DNA from: an uncultured Oscillospiraceae bacterium
Lineage (GTDB): Bacteria; Bacillota; Clostridia; Oscillospirales; Oscillospiraceae
DNA length: 18,791 bases
NCBI GenBank assembly: GCA_934574095.1
Contig: CAKTMW010000036.1
Coordinates: 1 to 18,791 of the forward strand
Direction of reading: 5' to 3'
This document shows, one piece after another, positions 6,517-13,341 of the stretch. Numbering within the stretch: position 1 is the first letter of the stretch; each line of letters opens with the position of its first letter. Made by a program: the position numbers and the translations under genes. The notes below the pieces were generated by a model, which saw only the letters and a list, made by a program, of their open reading frames with translations, had not been told where the DNA came from and ran no database searches.

Positions 6517-6543
6517 CTCCTCTGCTATATTATAGCAGAGGAG
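6517..6543. repeat. Perfect 13-base palindrome with one-base centre
   Basis: CTCCTCTGCTATA (6517-6529) and TATAGCAGAGGAG (6531-6543) are exact reverse complements separated by one T. Neither side has a proper U-run. It lies at the presumed left edge of the IS110 element. It could be part of the element end, an insertion target (IS110 relatives often enter hairpins) or an old bidirectional terminator. Confidence 0.7.
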
Positions 6544-6818
6544 AAAAATTGCTTTCGCCTATTTTTGACGTAATCTCTTTCCTTAATATCAGTTCCTTGT
6601 CAAAGATGCTTAATGTTGCTTTTTCTTTCTAGTGGATACAAAAAGATGTCACTAGGTGTTCAAAAACGTTCCAACCTCTTGTTTCCTGAACACCTTTACG
6701 CTTATAATACAAACATCCACATCGCAGACTTCCACATGGGCGATTTTCAGGCGGAAAAAACGGACAAACTTCCACATAAACTTCCACCTTCCCCCTCTCC
6801 GGCACCGGCGGGGCAGGC
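6544..6818. other. Intergenic stretch without a supported gene
   Basis: No frame here resembles a protein I know. It holds an 8-base inverted repeat (AGGTGTTC 6654-6661, GAACACCT 6688-6695) and four short direct copies of a CNTCCAC-type motif: 6714-6722, 6728-6737, 6768-6777 and 6780-6787. Base composition is more AT-rich than in the flanking genes, suggesting acquired or degenerate DNA. Confidence 0.5.
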
Positions 6819-6852
6819 AAAAAAAGAGGAGAGGGAACACTCCCTCTCCTCT
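6819..6852 (-). terminator. Intrinsic terminator of the rubrerythrin gene
   Basis: Read on the minus strand, GAGGAGAGGGA pairs perfectly with TCCCTCTCCTC around a four-base loop and is followed by seven T. It starts 31 bases after the rubrerythrin stop codon. Confidence 0.92.
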
Positions 6853-6882
6853 CTCGAAAAGCCAGTATTGACGCGGTTTTGC

Positions 6883-7452
6883 TTACTTGCCGAAGTAGCG
6901 GTTCAGCAGGCCCTCGAAAGCCTTGCCGTGACGGGCCTCGTCGCGGGCCATTTCATGGACGGTGTCGTGGATGGCGTCCAGATTGTACTGCTTGGCCAGC
7001 TTGGCCAGCTCGAACTTACCGGCGGTAGCGCCGTTCTCGGCGTCCACGCGCATCTGCAGGTTCTTCTTGGTGCTGTCGGTGATGACCTCGCCCAGCAACT
7101 CGGCGAACTTGGCGGCGTGCTCGGCCTCCTCCAGACCGGCCTTCTCCCAGTACAGGCCGATCTCGGGATAGCCCTCACGATGGGCCACACGGGCCATGGC
7201 CAGATACATACCCACCTCGGAGCACTCGCCCTCAAAGTTGGCGCGCAGACCGTCGATGATCTCCTTGCGGACCTCCTCAGGCACGTTGTCGCCGAACACC
7301 TTGCCGACGCCCACCACATGCTCGGCAGCCCAGGACTTCTCCTCGGCCTGCAGGGTGAACTTCTCACCGGAAACATGGCATACCGGGCACTCAGCGGGGG
7401 GAACATCACCTTCATGAACATAACCGCAAACAGGGCAGACCCACTTCTTCAT
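6883..7452 (-). CDS. rbr: Reverse rubrerythrin (rubredoxin domain first)
   Basis: This is a cytosolic non-haem iron protein that reduces hydrogen peroxide in anaerobes, taking electrons through its rubredoxin centre. The 189-residue product begins with a rubredoxin-like Fe(Cys)4 knuckle, C6xxC9 and C22xxC25. That order is the reverse of classical rubrerythrin and matches the clostridial reverse type. A four-helix ferritin-like domain follows, with candidate diiron ligands in GECSEV (Glu76, Glu79), EEAEH (Glu108, Glu111, His112), Glu139 and DEARH (Glu172, His175). A GGAGGT ribosome site precedes the ATG. It lies 81 bases downstream of the PerR-type gene on the same strand, with no strong terminator between, and ends at a strong terminator, so the two probably form one peroxide-response unit. 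Confidence 0.93.
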   Translation of the reverse strand: MKKWVCPVCGYVHEGDVPPAECPVCHVSGEKFTLQAEEKSWAAEHVVGVGKVFGDNVPEEVRKEIIDGLRANFEGECSEVGMYLAMARVAHREGYPEIGLYWEKAGLEEAEHAAKFAELLGEVITDSTKKNLQMRVDAENGATAGKFELAKLAKQYNLDAIHDTVHEMARDEARHGKAFEGLLNRYFGK

Positions 7453-7533
7453 AACTTTTTACCTCCATTGTTGTAATTAAATATTTGTTTTGTTCTTATT
7501 TTGACGCTGCTCTTGTCCAAAAAGCAGCCATTG

Positions 7534-7929
7534 TCAACTGTTTTTCTCCTTGGTCAGACATGGATTGCACCGGCCGTAGAAGGTGACACTGTACCCTTCA
7601 CTCTTACCCACCTGAGCCAAGTCAGGGGCGTCCACCGGAATGGGCGGCAGGTCGATGACCGCGCCGCAGCTGCGGCAGATAAAGTGCCCGTGGGGGGCGA
7701 CGTTTCCGTCGTAGCGATCCTCGCCATCCACACAACCGATGACCTGCACCATACCTTCGCTGCGGAAGCGGGCCAGGTTCCGATACACCGTGGCCAGCGA
7801 CAAGTCGGGGATTTGGGGCTTCAGCTGGCTGTAAACCCATTCTGCCGAGGGATGACATTTGGTGGAGCGCAGACATTGCAGAATAGCCTCCCGCTTGGGA
7901 CTGTATCGTCTTGCTGTCTCCATGGACAT
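7534..7929 (-). CDS. perR: Fur-family peroxide regulator, PerR type
   Basis: This is a metal-dependent repressor that in the PerR class senses hydrogen peroxide by iron-catalysed oxidation of its own His ligands. The 131 residues show a winged helix (HPSAEWVYSQL, then SLATVYRNLARF at 44-55) and a dimerisation domain. The structural zinc site is C85xxC88 and C121xxC124. The sensing-site residues line up with PerR: His26, Asp74 (RYD), His80, His82 and Asp93; Asp at the last position is typical of PerR, whereas Fur has Glu. The start could also be the third codon (7923), which is better spaced from the AAGGAAGGGGG site. A palindrome at its promoter and rubrerythrin downstream fit autoregulated control of peroxide defence. 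The PerR rather than Fur call is an inference. Confidence 0.87.
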   Translation of the reverse strand: MSMETARRYSPKREAILQCLRSTKCHPSAEWVYSQLKPQIPDLSLATVYRNLARFRSEGMVQVIGCVDGEDRYDGNVAPHGHFICRSCGAVIDLPPIPVDAPDLAQVGKSEGYSVTFYGRCNPCLTKEKNS

Positions 7930-7948
7930 TCCCCCTTCCTTTTATCGC

Positions 7949-7963
7949 TAACAATTATTGTTT
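7949..7963 (-). promoter_or_regulatory. Likely PerR/Fur-type operator
   Basis: AACAAT-T-ATTGTT (7950-7962) is a perfect 6-1-6 palindrome and keeps the AAT-N-ATT core of the PerR box. It matches 9 of 14 defined positions of TTATAATnATTATAA. It lies just downstream of the -10 region of the perR promoter, where a bound repressor would block transcription, so autoregulation is likely. Confidence 0.6.
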
Positions 7964-7968
7964 GCGTT

Positions 7969-8000
7969 AGTATAGTACCACACCCTTTTGGATTTGTAAA
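7969..8000 (-). promoter_or_regulatory. Promoter of perR-rubrerythrin
   Basis: The minus strand has TTTACA (8000-7995), a 17-base spacer and TACTAT (7977-7972), overlapping a second -10 candidate TATACT (7974-7969). The start site would fall close to the palindromic operator. Confidence 0.55.
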
Positions 8001-8072
8001 GAGTTTTTTTGAAACTTTTCAGAAAAATTTTCCGCCGCATTCTATTCTCTCCGTCACGTCCGGAAAATATGT

Positions 8073-8109
8073 AAAAAAGACCGGTACGGCTATGCCGTAC
8101 CGGTCTTTT
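8073..8109 (-). terminator. Strong terminator after the EF-G-like gene
   Basis: AAAAGACCGGTACGGC (8075-8090) pairs over 16 bases with GCCGTACCGGTCTTTT (8094-8109) around a three-base loop. On the minus strand six T follow. It separates the EF-G-like gene from the perR promoter. Confidence 0.93.
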
Positions 8110-8122
8110 AAGTTGTATCAGC

Positions 8123-10174
8123 TTACTCAGCCTCAGCCAGAGCCTTAGCCTCGGCGATAGCCTTCTCCTGAGCCGCAGCGGGGCAATCCTCGTAGCGGAT
8201 AAAGTTGAAGGTGAAGGTACCGCGGGACTGGGTCATGGAGCGCAGGTCGATGGCGTAGCTCATCATCTCGGCCATGGGAACCTCGGCCTCCAGCACCTGC
8301 TCGCCATCGCCGGTGGGGTTCATGCCCATCACGCGGCCGCGGCGCTTGTTCAGGTCGCCCATGACGTCGCCCAGATAGCTGTCGGGAATGGTGACCTTCA
8401 GCTCACCGATGGGCTCCATCAGCACGGGCTTGGCCTCAGGCAGAGCGGCCTTGAAGGCCAGGTTGGCGGCCAGCTTGAAGGCGATTTCGGAGGAGTCCAC
8501 GGGGTGATAGGAGCCATCCACCAGAGTGGCCTTCAGGAATACCACGGGATAGCCGGCCAGCACACCGTGCAGGCAGCTCTCGCGCAGGCCCTTTTCCACA
8601 GCGGGGAAGAAGTTCTTGGGCACGGAGCCGCCAAACACGTTCTCTTCAAAGATCATATCCTCCTGCTCGCTCTGAGGCTCGAAGATGATATGAACATCAC
8701 CGAACTGGCCGCTGCCGCCGGTCTGCTTCTTATAGCGGCCCTGCTTGCGGACGGTGCTGCGGATCTTCTCACGGTAAGCGACGCGGGGGGTGCTCAGCTC
8801 GGAATCCACGCCGAAGCGGGACTTCAGCTTGCTGCACAGCACGTCGATCTGGATATCGCCGGCGCCGGAGATAACGGTCTGATGGGTCTCGGCGTTGTTG
8901 GTGACAGAGAAGGTGGGGTCTTCTTCATTCAGCTTGTTCAGGCCGGTGCCCAGCTTCTCGATCTCCTGCTTGGTCTTGGGGGAGATAGCGCGCTCATAGC
9001 AGGCGGGAGCAAAGGCCAGAGGAGCGAACTTGACGTAGGTCTTGGGCTCGCACAGGGTGTCGCCGGTCTTGACCTTGTCCATCTTGCCGATGGCGCCGAT
9101 ATCGCCGCAGCAGATCTCCTTGGTCTCTTCGCTCTTCTTGCCCTTCATGGTGTACAGACGGCCCAGCTTTTCGGTGTTGCCGGTGGTCATGTTGTACAGG
9201 GACATATCGCCGGTGACCTTGCCGCGGATGACCTTAATCATGGAGTACTTGCCGTACTGGTCGGAGATGGTCTTGAACACAAAAGCGGCGGTGGTGCCAT
9301 TGGGATCGTAAGCGACCTCGATGGCGTTGCCGTCGTCGTCCTCGGCAGCCTCGGCGGGCATGTCGGTGGCCACGGGAACCAGATCCACGATAGTCTGCAT
9401 CAGCATGTCAACGCCCATACCGGTGACGGCGGAGCCGCACAGCACGGGGCAGACGGTACCCTCGCGGACGCCGATCTTCAGACCCTTGGCCATATCCTCG
9501 GCGGACAGCTCCATGGTCTCGAAGAACTTCTCCATCAGCTCCTCGTCGGCGCCGGCGGCGGCTTCCATCAGTTCGGAGCGCAGAGCCTCCACCTCGTCAG
9601 CCATGTCGGCGGGGATGGCGCACTCGCCCTTGGCGTCGTAAGCCTTGTTGTGCAGCAGGTCGACGATCACGGTGACGGCCTTGTTGGCGTCAGCCTTGGT
9701 GGCAACGATGGGTGCGATAGCGGTGCCGAACTTGGCCTTGACAGTCTCGATGCAGCTGGCGTAGTCGGCGTTGGCCTCCTCCACGCGGTTGATGAACATC
9801 ATGCGGGGCTTCTTGCCCAGCATCTTCCAGGTACGCTCCATACCCACGGACAGACCGTCCTTGGCGTTGCCCACGATCACGGCGCACTCGGCGGCGCGAA
9901 CGGCGCACACAGCCTCGCCGGCGAAGTCGAAGTTGCCGGGGGCGTCCATGACGTTGATCTTCTTACCCTTATACATGACGGGAGCAAAGGCCAGAGAGAT
10001 AGAGATCTGGCGCTTGATCTCCTCGGCGTCGTAGTCGCAGGTGGTGTTGCCGTCAGCGGTCTTGCCCAGACGGTCGATACCCTTGGTCATGAAGAGCATC
10101 TGCTCCACCAGAGAGGTCTTGCCGGAGCCGCCGTGGCCCAGCAGGGCAATATTGCGAATGTCGTTTGCAGTCAT
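8123..10174 (-). CDS. EF-G-like translational GTPase paralogue
   Basis: This is a 683-residue protein of the elongation-factor-G-like (FusA2/EF-G-2) branch rather than the main translocase. The G domain has G1 GHGGSGKT (13-20), a switch I of the form DYDAEEIKRQISIS and G3 DAPG (Asp77) in place of the usual DTPGH. Domain II, the domain III EEDPTF block, a domain IV core (KKQTGGSGQFGDV) and a domain V (PIGELKVTIP, then GDLNKRRGRVMGM) are all recognisable, so the protein is complete. The G4 motif is NRVE (129-132) instead of NKxD, changing both specificity residues conservatively. A GGGAG site lies about 12 bases before the ATG, rather far. It has its own strong promoter and terminator. It might act on ribosomes under special conditions; the role of this branch is poorly defined. 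Confidence 0.9.
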   Translation of the reverse strand: MTANDIRNIALLGHGGSGKTSLVEQMLFMTKGIDRLGKTADGNTTCDYDAEEIKRQISISLAFAPVMYKGKKINVMDAPGNFDFAGEAVCAVRAAECAVIVGNAKDGLSVGMERTWKMLGKKPRMMFINRVEEANADYASCIETVKAKFGTAIAPIVATKADANKAVTVIVDLLHNKAYDAKGECAIPADMADEVEALRSELMEAAAGADEELMEKFFETMELSAEDMAKGLKIGVREGTVCPVLCGSAVTGMGVDMLMQTIVDLVPVATDMPAEAAEDDDGNAIEVAYDPNGTTAAFVFKTISDQYGKYSMIKVIRGKVTGDMSLYNMTTGNTEKLGRLYTMKGKKSEETKEICCGDIGAIGKMDKVKTGDTLCEPKTYVKFAPLAFAPACYERAISPKTKQEIEKLGTGLNKLNEEDPTFSVTNNAETHQTVISGAGDIQIDVLCSKLKSRFGVDSELSTPRVAYREKIRSTVRKQGRYKKQTGGSGQFGDVHIIFEPQSEQEDMIFEENVFGGSVPKNFFPAVEKGLRESCLHGVLAGYPVVFLKATLVDGSYHPVDSSEIAFKLAANLAFKAALPEAKPVLMEPIGELKVTIPDSYLGDVMGDLNKRRGRVMGMNPTGDGEQVLEAEVPMAEMMSYAIDLRSMTQSRGTFTFNFIRYEDCPAAAQEKAIAEAKALAEAE

Positions 10175-10245
10175 AATGGTTGTGTTCTCCCTTCAATTTG
10201 ATCCAGCGCACGGGCGCTGCCGCGCGCAATACGCTCAACATGACG

Positions 10246-10274
10246 ATTATAGCTCACTTTTGCAAGTCTGACAA
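10246..10274 (-). promoter_or_regulatory. Strong promoter of the EF-G-like gene
   Basis: TTGTCA (10274-10269), a 17-base spacer and a perfect TATAAT (10251-10246) on the minus strand. The leader to the ATG is about 65 bases and includes a GC-rich segment (GCGCGCGGCAGCGCCCGTG) that could fold. Confidence 0.8.
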
Positions 10275-10354
10275 CCTTTATTTTTAATATTTGTAGGAAA
10301 AATCCCCTGTCTTACGGGAGATTTCGTCAACTTATACAACAAGCTTTCCCTTTT

Positions 10355-10373
10355 TCTGGTCAGGTCGACCAGA
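10355..10373. repeat. Short inverted repeat between two minus-strand genes
   Basis: TCTGGTC and GACCAGA flank a five-base centre. It lies 37 bases beyond the stop of the ATC-hydrolase-like gene and upstream of the EF-G-like promoter. On the minus strand it is followed by A rather than T, so it is not a typical terminator; it may protect the RNA end or bind a regulator. Confidence 0.4.
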
Positions 10374-10409
10374 GTCGAAAGAACGCGCTCCCACACACTG
10401 CATTCTCCG

Positions 10410-10994
10410 TCACTTTTTGAAAAAATGAAAGTCGCAGCAGTCTCCGCCGTATCCCAGCGTCTTTGTGCGGGCGAAGCCCATTTTCTTCAGCCCGCCGTAG
10501 GTCACATTATCCACATCGCAAAACAGGCGGCACAGCTCCCCGCAGCCGTTCTCCACACACGCCGTATGCCAGAGGCACTTGGTGATCGCCGCGTCGAAGT
10601 GATCCCGGCCTCGCTCCTGTACGCTCTCCCACAGGTCGCTGGTACGCATGATCTTCAGGAAAGCGCTCCTGTAAATGGCAAAAAAGCCCGGTATTGCCTC
10701 CAGTTTCGCCGTGGATGTATGCTTTTTTGCCGCGACCTTATCCAGCATATACTTCCGCATACACCCATACACTTCCTCCTGCGAAAGGCCGCCCTCCGGC
10801 AGCACCTGATACAGGGCGATGCGAGGAAGGATCGTCTGGACCAGCGTCTTCCTCTGGTTTTTTGACTTACCCTTTGTGCCTTCTATCAGGGTCTGGAGCA
10901 CCTCCTCCTGCCGGTCGGACAGTGCGCTGCCCCGCTCCTCCCCGAATTCCTCCAGCAAAAACGCTTTGATCTCTGCTTGCTGCTTGTTCTTCAT
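10410..10994 (-). CDS. L-2-amino-thiazoline-4-carboxylic acid hydrolase family protein
   Basis: This is a 194-residue soluble protein. The C-terminal half carries the family signature as I know it: a CLWHTACVENGCGELCRLFCDVD block (shown to its end at about residue 167), then a KMGFARTKTLGYGGDCCDFHF close. Those conserved Cys and Asp residues suggest a catalytic or metal site. The named reaction, opening of the thiazoline ring to give cysteine derivatives, is known only for a few members; most, including this one, sit in genomes without a link to that pathway. The N-terminal half is helical and charged. An AGAGGTG site lies 8 bases before the ATG. It is probably monocistronic, with a promoter just upstream. 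Confidence 0.75.
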   Translation of the reverse strand: MKNKQQAEIKAFLLEEFGEERGSALSDRQEEVLQTLIEGTKGKSKNQRKTLVQTILPRIALYQVLPEGGLSQEEVYGCMRKYMLDKVAAKKHTSTAKLEAIPGFFAIYRSAFLKIMRTSDLWESVQERGRDHFDAAITKCLWHTACVENGCGELCRLFCDVDNVTYGGLKKMGFARTKTLGYGGDCCDFHFFKK

Positions 10995-11031
10995 GGTTAT
11001 CGCACCTCTTTACGCTTTGATATCTGGATTT

Positions 11032-11060
11032 TTTATATCACAGAACGCCGCAGAAAACAA
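11032..11060 (-). promoter_or_regulatory. Probable promoter of the ATC-hydrolase-like gene
   Basis: The minus strand reads TTGTTT (11060-11055), a 17-base spacer and TATAAA (11037-11032). The -35 box overlaps the T-run of the upstream terminator. The leader would be about 30 bases. Confidence 0.45.
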
Positions 11061-11094
11061 GAGCAGCCACAGCAGCTTGCGCCGCTGTGGCTGC
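11053..11094 (-). terminator. Intrinsic terminator after the P-type-ATPase-like gene
   Basis: GCAGCCACAGC pairs perfectly over 11 bases with GCTGTGGCTGC around a 10-base loop (arms at 11063-11073 and 11084-11094). On the minus strand TCTTGTTTTC follows. It ends the rlmB unit. Confidence 0.75.
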
Positions 11095-11132
11095 CGCGTC
11101 CTGTTTAAGATTTCCGCAGCGCTCACGCTTTT

Positions 11133-13325
11133 TCAGTACCGCTTCGCCGTTCCGCTCAGCAGCAGTGTCGGCAGCAGCCACAGTGCCAGGAAGCCCAGCA
11201 TATACAGCGGCGACAGCGTGCCGTAGCTGCCCACGGAGGTCAGGTAATAGGTCAGCAGCAAACCCACCACCGCACCCAGATAGCACAGCCACGTTCCCGC
11301 CCGGGTGGCACTGCGCAGGCGGCGGGAGCCGATGGCAGCCTCGGCCAATGGCATCAGCCCCTCCCGGTAGATCACGGCGTTGGGGGCCTCGCCCCGCTGC
11401 TCCATAGCGTCGGACAGTGCCAGCCGTGCGGAGACATTGGGATACACCGGCTTGCAGTCCACACCGAATTTCCGCTTCAGCAGTCCCGGCGTCACGTTGC
11501 CGCTGCGGACGGCCAGCACAGGCCGCAGCCCGGTGCGGCGCATGGCCCGCAGCGCCCAGTCCACATTGCGGGAGGGCTGGTACTTGATGACAAAGATGGC
11601 CCCCAACACGCCGTCGACGGCCAGAAACACCCCGGTCTGTAGCTTCAAATCGTGGGGCAGAGCCACCTTCTGCTTGCGCATGAAGTACGCGCTGCCCATG
11701 GCGACGGTCTCGCCCCGGATCATGCCGGTCACGCCGCCCTCCTCGCAGAAGCGCAGATCATCCACACGGGCGGAGAACCCGCCCTCCGCCGCCAATTGCT
11801 GGCGAAACAGGGGCGACAGCTGGCTGTGCGCCGCCTGCGCCATTCCGGCGGCGTAGGAGAGCATCTTGATGCGCTCCTCGCCATAGACCTTGTAGCCGTT
11901 GAACGCCACCGTGCCGGTGGGGAACAGGTCGTTCTCCGTCACCAGCAGCTGGCGGCTGCGGCTCAGGGCCGGCGCACCGGCATAGCCCGCCAGGGCGCTG
12001 CCGCCGCGGGTCAGCCGGTGCTGGAGCCGCTGCAAAGGCAGCGCCGCCGTCAGCGGCAGGGACAGGGGCAGCGCCACCGTCAGGTGGGCCGACCAGACCC
12101 ACAGAAAACGGCCCATACTCTGATTGGTCAGACACACCACGGCGGGCAGCACCGTGGCGGCGCTCAGCAGCAGCGGCGTCAGATACCACTGCCAGCGGCG
12201 GGCGGGATCAGGCTTGTCCGTCATGCGGTAAAAGCCCGCCAGCCGTCCCTTCTGCTTGCAGACACCCGCGTCGGTGACAGAGGCCACATAGGGCGGCTCA
12301 CCGCCCACGTTCACCAGTTGGAATGCCTCCCGCCGTGTCTCGGCCCGCAGCAGCAGCGCCCACTGCTCCATCCACATCAGCAGCGCCGTGGTGGCGGCAA
12401 AGGGAACGTGCCCGTCCCGGGTGACTGCGGCGGACACGATGCCGTCAAAGGCCGTCACAAACGTCAGCAGCAGCGCGCCGAAGCCGCTGGTCACATGCCC
12501 CTTTTTCAGCTCCTGAAAGACGTGCTTCCACACGTCCGCCGCCAGCAGGGCCGCGATCATCATCACGCCCACCGGCACATGCGCCCGCAGCATGGCGCTC
12601 TCCATCCACGCCGCAGGCATATAGCCCAGGCCGTCCAGCACCGCCAGCGCCATCAGCGCCGCCGCAGGGAAGCTCAGGATGGTCAGCGACCGGCGCAGGT
12701 GCTTCACCCGGCGCTTTTCCGCCCGGAACGCCTCGTCGCTGTCCGGCTCCGGCTCCAGAGGTTCCGGCTCCGGCGCGGAACGTTCCGGCACGGCCCACAG
12801 CTGCTCCGTGTCCTGCCGCCGGGGCCTGCGGTGTCTGTGCCGGCGGTCCATCAGGCTTTGCAGCCGCTCCCGCAGGGTGGGCGGCTCCTCCAAAATCCCG
12901 TCGTCATTCTCCGCCAGCACGGCGTCCACCGTGTCGTACATCAGGTTTTTCAGCGATACCCGGTCCGGCGGCAGCTCCTCCTCCGGCTCCGGCGGAGGGG
13001 GCGGCGGCGTATAGGGCTTCTCTCCTGTCTTTTGGCGGATCACGGGGTACTCCGCCGTGTCGCCCTTCTTTTGTTTTTTGCGGCGCTTCTTCTCCGGTCG
13101 GGGCAGCGCCGTGGTGATCTCCTCCTCCGGTTCGGGAGAGGGCTCCGGCACAGGCTCCGGTTCCGGCGCGGGTACGGATTCGGGTACCGGTTCCGGGATA
13201 GGCGCCTCTGTTTGCGCAGGCTGACGCCCACCCTTGCCGTATTCGGCCAGGATGTCCTCCAGCGAATAGGCCTCTTCCTCCGGAACAGGCGGCATATGGA
13301 GTTGTTGCTCGTCTTGTCTGCGCAT
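11133..13325 (-). CDS. Membrane pseudoenzyme with the build of a P1B-type ATPase
   Basis: The 730-residue product has a cytosolic N-terminus of about 205 residues rich in Pro and Glu (repeated PEP) with Arg/Lys clusters, then about eight membrane spans: roughly six between 207 and 425 and two at the C-terminus. After the sixth span the order copies a heavy-metal P-type ATPase: a span with LPLSLPL where CPC would be, RGGSALAGYAGAPAL, then VTENDLFPTGT (462-472) where DKTGTLT-G-T belongs. Next come an N-domain-like GVTGMIRGETVAMGSAYF and a P-domain-like VFLAVDGVLGAIFVIKY with RTGLRPVLAVRSGN in place of the TGDN region. The phosphorylated Asp, CPC metal site and actuator TGE are all gone. It follows rlmB by 16 bases, with only a weak ribosome site. 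A structural or sensor role is possible; transport is unlikely. Confidence 0.75.
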   Translation of the reverse strand: MRRQDEQQLHMPPVPEEEAYSLEDILAEYGKGGRQPAQTEAPIPEPVPESVPAPEPEPVPEPSPEPEEEITTALPRPEKKRRKKQKKGDTAEYPVIRQKTGEKPYTPPPPPPEPEEELPPDRVSLKNLMYDTVDAVLAENDDGILEEPPTLRERLQSLMDRRHRHRRPRRQDTEQLWAVPERSAPEPEPLEPEPDSDEAFRAEKRRVKHLRRSLTILSFPAAALMALAVLDGLGYMPAAWMESAMLRAHVPVGVMMIAALLAADVWKHVFQELKKGHVTSGFGALLLTFVTAFDGIVSAAVTRDGHVPFAATTALLMWMEQWALLLRAETRREAFQLVNVGGEPPYVASVTDAGVCKQKGRLAGFYRMTDKPDPARRWQWYLTPLLLSAATVLPAVVCLTNQSMGRFLWVWSAHLTVALPLSLPLTAALPLQRLQHRLTRGGSALAGYAGAPALSRSRQLLVTENDLFPTGTVAFNGYKVYGEERIKMLSYAAGMAQAAHSQLSPLFRQQLAAEGGFSARVDDLRFCEEGGVTGMIRGETVAMGSAYFMRKQKVALPHDLKLQTGVFLAVDGVLGAIFVIKYQPSRNVDWALRAMRRTGLRPVLAVRSGNVTPGLLKRKFGVDCKPVYPNVSARLALSDAMEQRGEAPNAVIYREGLMPLAEAAIGSRRLRSATRAGTWLCYLGAVVGLLLTYYLTSVGSYGTLSPLYMLGFLALWLLPTLLLSGTAKRY

Positions 13326-13341
13326 GAATGTCTCGCTTCGT

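Noticed and set aside
6679..6708. Plus-strand TATAAT at 6703-6708 with TTGTTT upstream
   Set aside because: The spacing is 18 and the -35 is weak, and no plus-strand gene follows; probably chance in AT-rich DNA.
6613..7476. 287-codon open frame on the plus strand opposite rubrerythrin
   Set aside because: It runs through the terminator hairpin and is antisense to a well-supported gene; the translation is low in complexity.
7453..7533. Possible PerR box and separate promoter just before rubrerythrin
   Set aside because: The AT-rich segment matches the PerR box at only about half of the positions, and no -35/-10 pair at proper spacing is convincing; a TTGACA at 7537-7532 lacks a -10.
8504..10201. 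565-codon open frame on the plus strand opposite the EF-G-like gene
   Set aside because: The His/Gly/Ala-rich product has no recognisable domain and the frame is a codon-bias shadow.
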